This document shows positions 1 to 9,800 of a DNA stretch of 64,000 bases, piece after piece. The stretch comes from Lathyrus oleraceus. Taxonomy: Eukaryota > Streptophyta > Magnoliopsida > Fabales > Fabaceae. The notes below the pieces were generated by a model that worked only from the letters and a program-made list of their open reading frames with translations, ran no database searches and was not told where the DNA came from. Position numbers and translations under genes: made by a program. Within the stretch, counting starts at the first letter, position 1; each line of letters starts with the position of its first letter. The stretch lies in assembly GCF_024323335.1 (NCBI RefSeq), contig NC_066583.1:372563175-372627174 (forward strand). Direction: 5' to 3'.

Positions 1-32
1 AATATTAGTGTATATATGTAAATCAAGAAAAA

Positions 33-386
33 CTAGTGTTTACGATATTCATGATAAGATAGGAAGACATCGACCCAACATGATCGGATGTCATCTATAT
101 CTTCTTTTGAGAATGGTGTTTCATCGCTAAACCCATATAATTTGAAGAAAATTTAAATTATGATAAGCTAACAACAATAATATTAACTTAACAAATATAG
201 CTAAATTACATGCATATGGATAGTTAATACCTTAGTCCATGAATTGATAATGCCTTTGGAGACAATATTAAACATATGTCTCATCACATGGTATCTACAC
301 TCATAGTTGTTGGATTGTTTATGCAACTATAAATAACTTTAATATAGTTACTAATTAATACACACAAAGCACAAGTAATACATTAG
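33..386 (-). pseudogene. 3' end of CACTA-like transposase/Ulp1 protease gene (distal part)
   Basis: On the minus strand an exon at about 326-232 follows an intron ending in tttatag. It contains NNYECRYHVMRHM, which matches the catalytic-cysteine region of Ulp1 (C48) peptidase domains; the family usually has ECGYYVM, so the residue after the cysteine is Arg rather than Gly. A donor-like GGTATTAAC follows. A last exon at about 155-33 reads SDETPFSKEDIDDIRSCWVD and ends in TAG at 33-35. Such Ulp1-like domains are known at the C-terminus of plant En/Spm (CACTA) Transposase_24 proteins. This is the continuation of the gene at 33804-36159, separated from it by the retroelement at 387-33803. The gene carries stops elsewhere, so I call it a pseudogene. 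Exon limits are approximate. Confidence 0.6.
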
Positions 387-1180
387 TGTTTACCGTGAAA
401 ATTGGTAAACAATCGCTGGTCTTCCAAATTATAGAAACTTTGGTTACTCACAGAATTGACCAGATTGATCCTAGGACATGTTCTATTGTTCTAAAAATCT
501 TATATGAGAATATGGACACTTCGATAGTATCCTTAAATTAAATATTTGATGAAAGCGTTCTTAAGAAGATAAATGGCAAAAATGCAAGTGAAGTATAAAA
601 CAATGTTTGATAAATAACTAATAGTAAAAGACAATTGTTAAACAAGAAGATGTAAATAAGCTTTAATTGATATGAGTATAATGGTTTTATCAAACGTACA
701 TTCTCAATTGTACTCTTTTCTCTACACACTGGATACTTTGAGTAAATATGGTTGATTGTACAGTAATTTGAACACCCCAATCCTAATATTAGGACACCTA
801 TTTATACTAAATTGAAATAACTGTCTCCAACGAATCTTCTCCCAGGCGCTGACACGTGACACTCGGCATGTCTTCGACCCATGAGCATGTTCCACGTATC
901 CTTTCTTATCAAAAGTGGATAAGAATAAAATACGGTTACTCCTTTGTCATTCAAAATTCAAATATATGTCAAACAACCCTTTCTTCTAAGTAACCTTATA
1001 AACTTGAGATTATCCCTAAATTTCACATTCATCTTCCTACATAGAAGGCAGATTTCGACACACCTTGAGTTTGGTATTCTTGTCGAACCACTTATCTATT
1101 GAAATCTTAGATAACTCCAAAGATCATTTTCTTTCCTTATTTTATCACATCTAACCTTGTTTCGAAATTCCCACCTAACA
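387..1180 (-). repeat. 3' LTR of the minus-strand gypsy element
   Basis: 794 bp, beginning TGTTTACCGTG and ending CCACCTAACA on the plus strand, homologous along its length to 33010-33803. A TATAAATA promoter box lies on the minus strand at 799-806. Differences from the partner LTR are easy to see from the first 100 bases, indicating an old insertion. Confidence 0.9.
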
Positions 1181-1200
1181 AATTGCCCCCCAAAAATGCC
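1181..1200 (-). promoter_or_regulatory. Polypurine tract of the minus-strand gypsy element
   Basis: Directly inside the 3' LTR the minus strand reads TTTTTGGGGGGCAATT and then the LTR start TGTTAGG. A purine-rich run at this position primes plus-strand DNA synthesis in LTR elements. It fixes both the orientation and the LTR edge. Confidence 0.75.
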
Positions 1201-1289
1201 TCTTTTTGATCTATAGAAGAAAAAGGTATTGGTTTGTTTCTTGACAAACTTATTTCGATATCACACAATGTTTCCTCTGCTATGAAGTC

Positions 1290-2766
1290 ATTGTCATGAT
1301 GACCACTTTAGAAAAACATCTCTTTAGAACCCATGTGAGGATCCTTAGGCAATCATCATGTTTCTTAGCCCTTGGGAAATCGTGCCTAGCCATTAACTAC
1401 TACCACTCATCATGGCCACTTACACTGACTTGTGCCCACTTCTCTTTCTGCCTTCTTAATAAATCTAAGGCACTTGATCTTTCTTCGTCTAAATCGACTA
1501 ATTCATCTATCATCATATTCCAATAAGACTCAGATGGAATTTCATGATGCCTGTGAATTCTTGTTGATTGTAAATGGATTTCGACTAGCAAAATAACATC
1601 GTGGCCATATGTTAACCAGAAAGGCATAGCATTTATAGCCTCTTTAGGGGAGGTTCGACAAGCCCATAAAATCGGGTCTAATGTCTTATGCTAATTTCTT
1701 GGATTCTTCCCCACATTATTTTTAATTAACCCAATTACCACCTTATCTGCTGCTTCGACCCGGCCATTAGCTTGAGCGTAATAGGGTGTAGATGTTAGTA
1801 ATTTGAACCCCATTTCTTTAGCAAATTCTTGGACTTTTCGACCAGTAAAAATTGATCCTTGATCTGTTGAAATAGTTTCTGGGATTCCGAACCTATAAAT
1901 AATATGCTTCTGAATGAATTCGATCACGGTCTCTTGGTCAACATTCGTCAAAGGAATAGCCTCAATCCATTATGTAATTCCTTCTTTATTGATGGCACTT
2001 TTGCTTCCATAATGGCCTTGGTTTTTTTTCTGATTAATTTCGATCCCTTTCTTGTGGACCACAAAGCCTAAGAAATCCCCTACCTGCATACACAAAGCAC
2101 ACTTTAGAGGATTCATTTTTAGACCATGTTTCCTCATTCTATCGAATGATTATCGAAGATGGTCTACATGATTCTTCGCTGAAACAGACTTAACCACAAT
2201 ATTACCTATGTAGATTTCCATAAACATTTCAATGATATCATGAAAAATGGAGTCCATTGCCCGCTGATACGTTTCCCCATCATTTTTTAGGCCAAAAGAC
2301 ATTACTGCCCATTCATAAGTACATGATGCTCCGGGGCATCAAAGTATCGTTGTTGGCACATCTTCGCCAGTGATAAAAATCTGATTATATCCAGAATATC
2401 TGTCGAGCATACTAAGATACTCATGTTCTGCGGCAGAATCTACTAGCATTTCTGCCATAGGCATTGGATACTCATCTTTCAGGGTTGCAACATTCAAATC
2501 TCTGAAGTCAATGCAAACCCTCAAAGTACCGTTCTTTTTAATAACTGGTACTATGTTAGCAATCCATTCGACATACTTGGTGGTGCGAATGAAATTGCAT
2601 TTGAGAAGCCTTTCGACCTCCTCTTTGATCTTCGACAGAACTGCGGGTGCAAATCGCCTTGAGGTTTGCTTGATAGGCTTCTTCCCAGGCTTTATTGGCA
2701 ACTTCAGTTCGACCAAATCTCTGCTCAAACCAGGCATCTCATCGTAATCCCTTGTGAAGCAGTCTT
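1290..2766 (-). pseudogene. RT-integrase remnant of the minus-strand gypsy element
   Basis: The RT part (2791-2040) shows MPGLSRDLVELKLPIKPGKK, IANIVPVIKKNGTLRVCIDF, DRYSGYNQIF and FGLKND. The YxDD active-site box reads YIGN at 2212-2201, so both aspartates are lost. After KKGIEIN the sequence jumps at about 2030-1985 straight to integrase core sequence (WIEAIPLTN, STDQGS, NGRVEAADK; 1970-1691), so RNase H and the integrase zinc finger are deleted. Integrase C-terminal sequence continues to about 1400 in another frame. Product: none functional. The family role would be reverse transcription and integration. The RT is split from its upstream half by the solo LTR at 2767-4383; the codons around KEYKD/CFTRDY on either side were once contiguous. 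Confidence 0.8.
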
Positions 2767-4383
2767 TGTTGGTGTAAGCCCTAGAGACCAATACTTTTGG
2801 TACTTGTATTGAATTATTTATTAATAATAAAAGGCTTTTTCTTTATTAAGTTTGTCTAATAAAGTCCCTAGAATAGATAGTCTGTTTAATGTATCAAGTG
2901 TGACTTAATCATGAGATCACATTAAACACAAGGACACTATTCTTAAAGTATCCATAGTCGAGCTTTATTGTGAAGTGGGATAACATTAAAGCATTAAGAC
3001 TATTATGTATATAGACTGATGATCACATCTCATGGATCATGGATAAGGAGTTATCAAGCCTTAAACATAGGTATGAATATTAAGAGTAATATTTATACTG
3101 GATTGACCCGCTATGAGAATACTATATAGAATGTTATGCAAAGTGTCATAAGTTATTCTCATGGTGATAATGGTGTATACCACCCTTCGACTTGAAACCA
3201 CTATGGGTATCCCACAAATAAAGTAATTAGGATGAATCTCCACAAGGGTATCCCACAAATAAAGTGGAATACTTAGCAAGCTACCTTTTCCGGGAGTATG
3301 TGAACCCTTACAAAATTCAGCAAACAGGTCAGAATACCAAATCAGGGTGCAATCGAGAATTGCACCAAACAAAAGGAATCACAACAGTACTGATGTCAGG
3401 TAAACAATGCATGGTGATAATAAAACATGTCAGATGAGCAAAGATCAGAACAGAAAAGTCAGCGACTGTCATGTTCGCTGCTGCCTCGCCTAGCGAGGGC
3501 CTGGAGAACACTCGCTACATGTTCGCTTAGCGATGTGCTAGCGAACGGCTGTGGGTTTTGAATTTTAGAACAGTACGATTTCAGCAAGCTTCAAACCCTA
3601 TGGCATTCACTACAGCAATTACATGGTTAAACATTCAGGATCTCTATGCATACTTAAATTCACACGCAAAACCTCAAATATACTTATGAATTTAATTATA
3701 ATATCACATGAAAATTGGGAGCATAAAGCGGTAATAGTAATGCAAACCTGTTTGCAATTGAATTGCAACCTTGAATTGGCAAGTCACTCTTAGGGTTGGC
3801 ACCGGATTGAGTTGGGCGGAGGTAACCTTTGTGCAGATGAGTTTCCTTCAGGGTTTCCTTTAGGATTGCTCTGAATTCTCTGGGTTAGCCTCCAGGGTTT
3901 GATGTTCCTTCTCTCTGTCTCCGTCCGTCCGTCCCTTTTTCTGACTAAAGTTGTGGTATTTATAATGATTTTTTGTGACCTAATGGGCTCAGAATGAAGC
4001 CCAAAATTTCTGGTATTCGCAAGCTTCGCTAGGCGAGTGGTGCAGCGAAGGGTTCGCTAGGCGAAGGATTTTGCTCGCCTAGCGAGCAAGCCATTTTGAG
4101 TCATTTTCTGGATTTGGCCACTTATGTGCTGGGTCTTTGTTCCTTTAAGATCAATGCCTTGAAGAATGAGTTGGAGTGCCTTGAAAAATGTCTTGCAAGA
4201 TTAACGGGCAAATTTTGGGGTATGACATCATTGTTCAACGTTCGTGATCGCTCCGTAGATCTGCATCAAAGGTTACAATCGCCACAAGAGGTAACAATTC
4301 TATCACTGATCATGCCCATTCGTAAGTATCATTAAAGGAGAAATTTTAAATTCCGCTGCGTTTTGGATCGCTCTTCTCCTTCA
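2767..4383 (+). mobile_element. Solo copia-type LTR containing an antisense Ogre LTR fragment
   Basis: Starts TGTTGGTGTAAGCCC and ends CTCTTCTCCTTCA (TG...CA), flanked by the 5-bp TSD GTCTT (2762-2766 and 4384-4388). It interrupts the RT reading frame of the minus-strand gypsy element. No coding domain, primer site or second LTR is present, so it is a solo LTR. The two ends resemble a widespread legume copia LTR (family name not assigned). The central part, about 3206-4227, is unrelated sequence from an Ogre-family LTR. Orientation is assumed plus because there is no coding sequence. Confidence 0.7.
3206..4227 (-). repeat. Truncated antisense Ogre-family LTR fragment
   Basis: The reverse complement starts TGTCATACCCCAAAATTTG at 4227 and is homologous to the first half of the LTRs at 46495 and 55922. 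It includes the CGCTCGCCTAGCGAA-type motifs (4020-4090 and 3480-3545), a TATAAATA box at 3964-3957, the GTTGCAATTCAATTGC motif and the stretch around CCACTTTATTTGTGGGATA. It is cut at about 3206, and TTTATTTGTGGGATACCC is duplicated near the cut. No 3' LTR end and no TSD are visible, so it is a truncated piece rather than a clean solo insertion. Confidence 0.75.
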
Positions 4384-6231
4384 GTCTTTGTACTCCTTCA
4401 GCAGCTGGATCACTTTGATCTTGAGTTTTGGGCTGATGTTGGCACTTACATGCGTGGGCCTTTTGATCCCCCTTGTCCCTAAGTCGATTTCTTCCAAGGG
4501 ATCATGTGCTAGCATCTTCTTGTTACTTGCTAACGGATCCTTTTCGAAACCCAAAGGCTCGTCATCATATATGGCATCGAGCCTCTGGCCTTGCACTTCG
4601 TTTGGACCCTTATCAGGTGGTTCTGGATCGAAGTCCTTGCCAGGAACATTGGAGTGCATTTTTGTCCCTTTGTCTTCGATAGCCATATATTTAACTTCGG
4701 CCTCCAAGGCCGCTTTTAATTTATTTTCGGCTATATAAGCCAAAATCCTTTTTAATGTATGTAAATCAGACATCTTCATCGAATTCACTTCCCCAACCCG
4801 TAGGTTGAATACCTTCGACACCTCCATAGCTGAAGTCGTATTTGCCAACGACCTCTCTATCCCACTGAAACTCGTAAATTGGGTGTAAATAGAGTGAGCG
4901 AAATGCGTTGTCCGTAGGTGAAAGGTCGAAACCTGCTGGACTGCAAGGCGCTATGTAGGTCAGGTTCTTGCCGAAACTTCCCCTGTCCACATGGTTAACC
5001 TCATCCATAAAATAACTTTGGCCTGCCTCTATATTCTCCACAATCTCATCGCTTCGCCATATGGTTATCCTTTGGTGCATCGAAGAGGGGACTGCGTATA
5101 TGCCATGAATCCAGTCCCTACCCAACATAGATTATAGTTGGCTTTTGATGCTATTACCATGAATATTGTCGACCTTTTTATTGTGTTGATAGTGAGGTCA
5201 ACTTGTATCACCCCTAATGTAGTTCTGACCTTCCTCTCATAGTTTGAGAAAACCATGTTGTGAGGCTTCGTGTCGGTGTCATCTTTACCTAACCTTTTTA
5301 GCATGATATACAGCATCAAGTTCATTGTCTCTCCACCATCAACGAGGATCTTATTTAACCCCACATTTTCTACTTTGCCTATGATAAATAGAGGTTTTAT
5401 ATGGCTCCTCATCGACTCATCTGACCTTTCAAAGAAAGCGTTTTGCTCCTCCACACAGTTGTTGTTCATGATGTAATAACACATAGGCTTGCATTTCGCT
5501 ATCTCCATTTCAGTCATTTCTCCAGGCTCCTCGACCTCCATGACTTGGTCATATTCTCTAGGAAGGATAGATACCACATTGCATGCAATGTCCAGAGAGG
5601 CGTCTGAATCGGAGTCGAAGTCGTCTATCACCATGTCTTCATCATGATCAGACTTCGCCGCAGGCACCTTCTCTTGAGGAGAGAATAACTTCCTTTTCTT
5701 GCTTAGGCATTATGTTGCTACTGGATTCAGGCTTCGCTTGTTCTGCAACTTCTCTATCGGTATTCATCTATCATTGTTGCCTTCTCCATTGGGATTGGGA
5801 CATTGGGTTTTTTCCTTTATAATTCTCAGAACGATGGGCCACTTGTTTTGACGCCTGGAATTCTTTTCGATAGGCCACTGAGGACCCTATTTTGACATTG
5901 AAAGTTTGCCATTTTTGGTGGCCTTTCCCTCTCTCCCCCAACTAGTTTCATCCAAGCGCTCCTTAGGGCTTCCGTGGCAGGCCTATAAGTCGAAGGCATG
6001 TTCTCCAGAACGGGTAAGCCCTACTGGTTTCCCCTTCTGGGATCCCATCTACCATCGGATATTTGGATATTTCTTGAGTCCCTCCAATTTCTCCCTTTTT
6101 TTGCCAGTCGAATCCCCTCAAGGTTCTCTACAACTTGCTTATCGAAAATCAAACTACACCTTGGGCATATCATAACTTTTGACCTTTTCCTCTGACATCT
6201 ATGGAGGAATTCTACCAAGCCATCCTCATGT
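4384..6231 (-). pseudogene. Gag C-terminus, protease and pre-RT remnant of the minus-strand gypsy element
   Basis: On the minus strand the segment begins with the end of gag, where KVMICPRCSLIFDKQ (about 6180-6135) is a degenerate zinc-knuckle-like stretch. A retropepsin-like domain follows at 5667-5065, with NKILVDGGETMNLM; the aspartic protease triad is D-G-G here, a form common in this plant group. MLGRDWIHGIYAVPSSMHQR is the protease C-terminal flap region. The reading frame breaks near 5128. A further ORF, 4848-4381, ends in VIQLLKEYKD, which abuts the copia LTR insertion point. I see no intact polyprotein. Confidence 0.7.
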
Positions 6232-6236
6232 TTAGG
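6232..6236. repeat. Left TSD of the Ogre (TTAGG)
   Basis: TTAGG directly precedes TGTCATACCCCG. The same five bases follow the 3' LTR at 31211-31215. An exact 5-bp duplication proves a single integration of the whole 25-kb unit. Confidence 0.95.
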
Positions 6237-6554
6237 TGTCATACCCCGATTTTGGTCCTGAATTTTTCCCATCATATTTTCGTTTTCTGGTTCACAAAGA
6301 GCCGTTCTTCACATAACCATGTTTGTAACTTTCTCACCATGCTATCCTTTTGTCAAAGTTCATCCCTTTTGATTTGGTTCAATTCAGTTGCAAATTTCTG
6401 GGTTGCCTTTCAGTTCCATTTATTTTACCTCCACTTTGATTGGTTCTCTGAAACATGGAGGCTCTTTTATATGTTTGTATCGCCTTCATGTTGTGTGGTT
6501 ATGCTGCTACAAGAGAATGCACAAACAGTCCTACTCAATCACATACATTGCAAA

Positions 6555-6851
6555 TACGAATTAGGGACATCAAAGAATGAGACATGGGAGAAAGGAGTGA
6601 TGTCTCACTATCATGTAACGCCAACCGAGGATTCAGCCTGGGCAGATTTGCTACCGAGGAAGTTGTCAACAGAAGAGCACCAACATAGTTGGACTGTTAT
6701 GTATCAGAAAGTTAAGAATTCGGTTGCATTTAAGCCACCTGTTGGTTTTCTCAAAGGAGTCCCTCTTGAGGATGGTTCTGTTCATGTTGATGTACAACAA
6801 GCTAATTTGGAGGAACTCTTAATGTTGATGTTAATTGTTTTGTGGGACTAG
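6555..6851 (+). pseudogene. Captured GH127/DUF1680-like gene fragment in the Ogre 5' LTR
   Basis: The frame reads MSHYHVTPTEDSAWADLLPR from 6600, then EHQHSWTVMYQKVKNS, GFLKGVPLEDGSVHVD and QQANLEELLML before degrading at about 6840. This order and these motifs match the N-terminal catalytic region of plant DUF1680 / GH127 (beta-L-arabinofuranosidase-like) secreted glycosidases, whose full length is about 800-900 residues. Only about 100 residues are present, with no signal peptide, so it cannot be functional. It lies inside the LTR and is repeated in the 3' LTR (25481-25777), so capture preceded the last transposition. Identification is from memory of the family motif. Confidence 0.7.
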
Positions 6852-7039
6852 TGATGTTCTCAAGGATTATGGTTTGATTATTACTTATCCTTTTAGAATT
6901 GAGATTTCTTTGGAATTTAGAATTGAGATTTCTTTGGAATTTGAATAAGACTAAAATTGATGATTAAGTTATTATAGAGGTAATTCTGGTGTGAATTTTA
7001 GCTAAGGGACTGGTTCGGTTTATACTCCTGAGAAGGACG

Positions 7040-7440
7040 TGAATACTAGTAATTATATGCATCTTCATAAGCACTAGAGGCTTATCACGTGGAACTATCA
7101 TTGGAACGTCCCTTGGAGCAGTTGTGGGACGAATGCCATTAAAATTTTGGCATTCTATGCTACATGTTGCTAAAAAAAAAACGAACCAAGAGAATCAAGA
7201 ATTTCTCTCTGAAAAAAAAACAGCGGTCATTGAAGTCTCCGGTAATGCGACATATATCTACGAGTCTTGCTAATATCATTGGCATTAAAGTAAAAAAATC
7301 AGAGAAGTTTTGGTATAAAGAACTAGCTAATGCTACCGGTCAACTTTGGCTAACAAAAAGGCTCAAGAAGGTTTCACTGAAGCCTATTATGCAGTTAGTT
7401 TATTACAACAGAAAGCGGGAATAAAAAGATAAAAATAGGA
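7040..7440 (+). other. Degenerate coding-like segment in the Ogre LTR, origin unknown
   Basis: In the 3' copy one frame reads STRGLSRGTIIGTSLGAVVG, then KFWHSMLHVAKKKRTKRIKN and TAVIEVSGNATYIYES. In this 5' copy an A-run of ten bases near 7170 shifts that frame. Other frames give KKSEKFWYKELANATGQLW and EGFTEAYYAVSLLQQKAG. The composition is less AT-rich and more protein-like than typical LTR filler, but I do not recognise a family. It may be further captured host sequence or chance. Confidence 0.35.
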
Positions 7441-7663
7441 ACTTTGATTCGACATCTTCGCGGTACAGCCGGGGAACCGTTGACATGGACGGCGAGGGGT
7501 AAAATTGCTCTGGATTCAGCAAGAGGTTGATAAAAGTTGGAAGTCCGTCAAATTCTGCAGCACTCACGTATTTCTCTACCTCTGCTCCCCCTTCTCTGCT
7601 CTCACCTTGAATATGAAGGACAACCATGAGTGACCAAGGAGGAAAATCATGTCTGATTCGCAC
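7403..7663 (-). pseudogene. Coding-like fragment on the minus strand of the Ogre LTR
   Basis: An 86-residue open frame on the minus strand includes VRIRHDFPPWSLMVVLHIQG and EKYVSAAEFDGLPTFINLLL. It is preserved in the 3' LTR (26334-26594). It lies downstream, in the minus direction, of other minus-strand coding-like pieces at 8100-8500 and 9186-9475 and could belong with them to one captured gene. I do not recognise the protein. Confidence 0.4.
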
Positions 7664-8059
7664 TATGGAGATGGGCTTGACTGATCAACATCTGAAACTG
7701 TAAAAATACGGTGATGAGATATTTTGTGGTGTTAGCATCATAATGAAAATGGCAAATAAGAAAGAGCTAGATTTCAGCAATAGACCTATGAAAATAGAAG
7801 TATGGTTATACCAAGATTCCTTCAGACATAAATTGAGGCTCCTATCTTGCCATATTTGAGCAATGGACCTAGAAAGGCAAAATAACCACCTTTAGTTTAA
7901 TGAGTTCAGAATCGTTCATCCTGGCCGGTTGCTACATGAATAGCTAGAAAGCAGCCTAAAAGTTTTCTCATGAAGAACCAAACAAGGACTTACGATGTTG
8001 GGCTGATTCGCATCTATTTTCTGCTTGCTCGTTAAGAGGAGGTTTTTGAACTATCGGTT

Positions 8060-8500
8060 GCGTATCTCTTCCTCAACCCTTTGCCATTTGATGTTTTAAG
8101 ACTCCTGCAGTTTTGCTCGCACACCATGACTGGTTTTCTTTTTCTGCTTTTCTCCCTTGTTGATGACATAAACGATGATTCGAGCCAAGATGATGTAAAA
8201 GAAGTAAATGAAAACTGTTAGATACAAAGAGAGGGTCACAGAGAGAATGGGCAAAATACAGTGCAGTTTTGTCGGAAAAGAAACTTACATTTCAGGAGAA
8301 GATGGGTCCAAATAGATGTGAGTGCCGTTTACGGACTTTTCTGAGCTATTATGATGCAATCATCATTCTCCACAAAGACAGAACCTGCGTTTCTCTCATT
8401 AAAAGTTGGCCGTGGAACTCAATTTGCAAAAGGACATGCCAGCAGGTGCTTCCAACCTTTATGCTCACAAACCAAACTCAGTATGTCCTCCTGCAACATC
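8060..8500 (-). pseudogene. Multi-exon captured gene remnant, minus strand, in the Ogre LTR
   Basis: From about 8470 leftwards the minus strand reads EHKGWKHLLACPFAN, a stop, then TFNERNAGSVFVENDDCIII and, after a one-base shift, VNGTHIYLDPSSPEM, followed by a donor-like GTAAGTTTC at about 8283. A second piece begins at about 8228 after an acceptor-like TCTAACAG and reads VFIYFFYIILARIIVYVINK GEKQKKK, a clear membrane segment followed by basic residues. Splice-like borders plus coding-like text suggest a genomic, intron-containing capture. I do not recognise the gene. Frames are broken, so no product is expected. Confidence 0.45.
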
Positions 8501-8609
8501 AAACACAACGAGTTTCTGCATAAATGTACCAAGTTTCGATGCATTGGATGGCATGGGCAAAGAAGAAGCCTACCATAAATGAATGTCGGCATGATGTGAA
8601 CTACAAGAC

Positions 8610-9092
8610 GTGATTTTTGTTACTTTGGCTTCAAGTCCGTCCGACAGCCCTTTGAGCCCGTCTTTCAATTTCAGTCTTGAGCTTGTCAAAAGCTCTCAGT
8701 TTGTTGCCTCATTTTATCAGCATATGGTTGTTCAAAGACGGGTGAAGAACCCCCTCGAAGAGAATTCTGTTGTGGGAATTACAAACTACATTGACTTTGG
8801 GTTTGAGTTACAAACAAGTGTTGATGATGCGATAGCAGCAAACAGTATCTCAGACTCCACTTTTCAAATAGGTGCGTCCTGGCAAGCCAATAAGAACTTC
8901 TTGCTGAAGGCAAAAGTTGGACCTAAAAGCTCAACATTGGCTGTTGCATTCAAGTCATGGTGGAAACCTTCTTTCACATTCAACATTTCAGCCACCAGAG
9001 ATCGTGCAGACGGTCAATTGCAATATGGATTTGGCAAAAACATTGAAATCAAGGCAAAATCAAGACAACTCTCACCAATTTCACTGCAGTAA
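8610..9092 (+). CDS. Captured ORF with beta-barrel-like sequence in the Ogre 5' LTR
   Basis: 160 codons without a stop. The text alternates hydrophobic and polar residues as in membrane beta strands: VVGITNYIDFGFELQTS, STFQIGASWQANKNFLLKAK and PSFTFNISATRDRADG. This resembles a piece of a plastid or mitochondrial outer-membrane barrel protein, but I cannot name the family. The start Met is arbitrary, because the sense frame seems to open just upstream. The last 15 or so codons, after YGFGKN, look like read-through into unrelated sequence. The 3' LTR copy (27541-28023) is also open, with only two or so residue changes. It is unlikely to be a retroelement protein. Confidence 0.5.
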   Translation: MIFVTLASSPSDSPLSPSFNFSLELVKSSQFVASFYQHMVVQRRVKNPLEENSVVGITNYIDFGFELQTSVDDAIAANSISDSTFQIGASWQANKNFLLKAKVGPKSSTLAVAFKSWWKPSFTFNISATRDRADGQLQYGFGKNIEIKAKSRQLSPISLQ

Positions 9093-9185
9093 AAAAGTAG
9101 AGAAAATTCCCAAGCGTTAAAAATCCAGAATATCCCAATTAGGCATTAAGACAAAAAATGAAGAAGAAAGTTTGAGCTCAGATTA

Positions 9186-9475
9186 CCTGTTCCAAATCTA
9201 GCATCAAACATGGCAATTTGATTCCGAGAACATCCAAAGTGGTTTGCAGAGTTACTCTTCTGGAACACCAAAGACACCAATTGAAACCCTAATTTGTGAA
9301 GCATAAATAGGGAACGAATCAGTAAGGAGAAAAAAAAACTTGGAGGCGAAAATCTCAAACGAAACCCTAAAATCCCAAAATCGAATACCTGGATTGGGAG
9401 GCCAGCTTCTTCACGCCTTTCACCACCGCCGTGACACTTTGTGAGAACTTCTCTTTCTTCCTTTTATCCTTTTCA
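9186..9475 (-). pseudogene. Putative captured first exons of a host gene, minus strand
   Basis: On the minus strand KDKRKKEKFSQSVTAVVKGV KKLASQS (about 9455-9393) runs into CCAG|GTATTCG, a donor-like site. A pyrimidine-rich intron-like stretch contains TTAGGGTTTCG and ends TGTTCCAG at about 9251. The next exon-like block ends in GGAACAG|GTAATC at about 9186. Upstream (9750-9480) the strand is TC-rich, like many plant 5' leaders. There is no start codon in frame in either LTR, so the fragment is incomplete or mutated. Gene identity is unknown. Confidence 0.4.
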
Positions 9476-9800
9476 TGTGCTTATTTATGGAGATATCGTG
9501 AGAGCGTTGAGAGAAGAGAGATCGAGCACGAGTACGGCAAGGGAGAGATTAGTGGAGATGGGGTTTCCGAAAAGAGGAACTCGTTGAGTGGAGAGAGCGA
9601 GTTTGCTGAGAGCGGAAGGGAGATTGAGACGGAAGCGGTTACGTGGTGTGAGAGAGATTTCGTTGAGGTTGATAAGCGAAGGTTGAGGACGATGAGAGTT
9701 GAGAGAGAGAGAGATTCTTTGAGTTTGATAGAGAATTCGTGAGATTGTGAGAGACAGAGACGGAAGTGTCTTCTGTTTTGGTTTCCTTATTTTTTTTATT
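9431..9800 (-). other. TC/GA-rich block in the Ogre LTR, 5'-leader-like
   Basis: The plus strand is strongly GA-rich (runs of GAGAGAGAGAG near 9705) and contains an open frame with biased composition (R, E, S). On the minus strand it is a CT-rich leader upstream of the exon-like block at 9475-9186. I treat the plus-strand ORF as compositional and read the block as the captured promoter or leader side of the minus-strand fragment. Confidence 0.35.

Noticed and set aside
2760..4390. 9-bp direct repeat CAGTCTTTG around the copia-type insert, suggesting a Mutator-like element
   Set aside because: There are no terminal inverted repeats; a shifted reading gives TG...CA ends with a 5-bp TSD GTCTT, which fits an LTR better.
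6021..6275. ORF crossing the Ogre 5' boundary on the minus strand
   Set aside because: Its start lies in the Ogre LTR and its body in the host gypsy gag; it is a junction artefact, not a gene.
9431..9742. 103-codon plus-strand ORF rich in R, E and S
   Set aside because: It is a by-product of GA-rich DNA; the 3' LTR copy has changes that break it, and the minus strand gives a better explanation as a leader.
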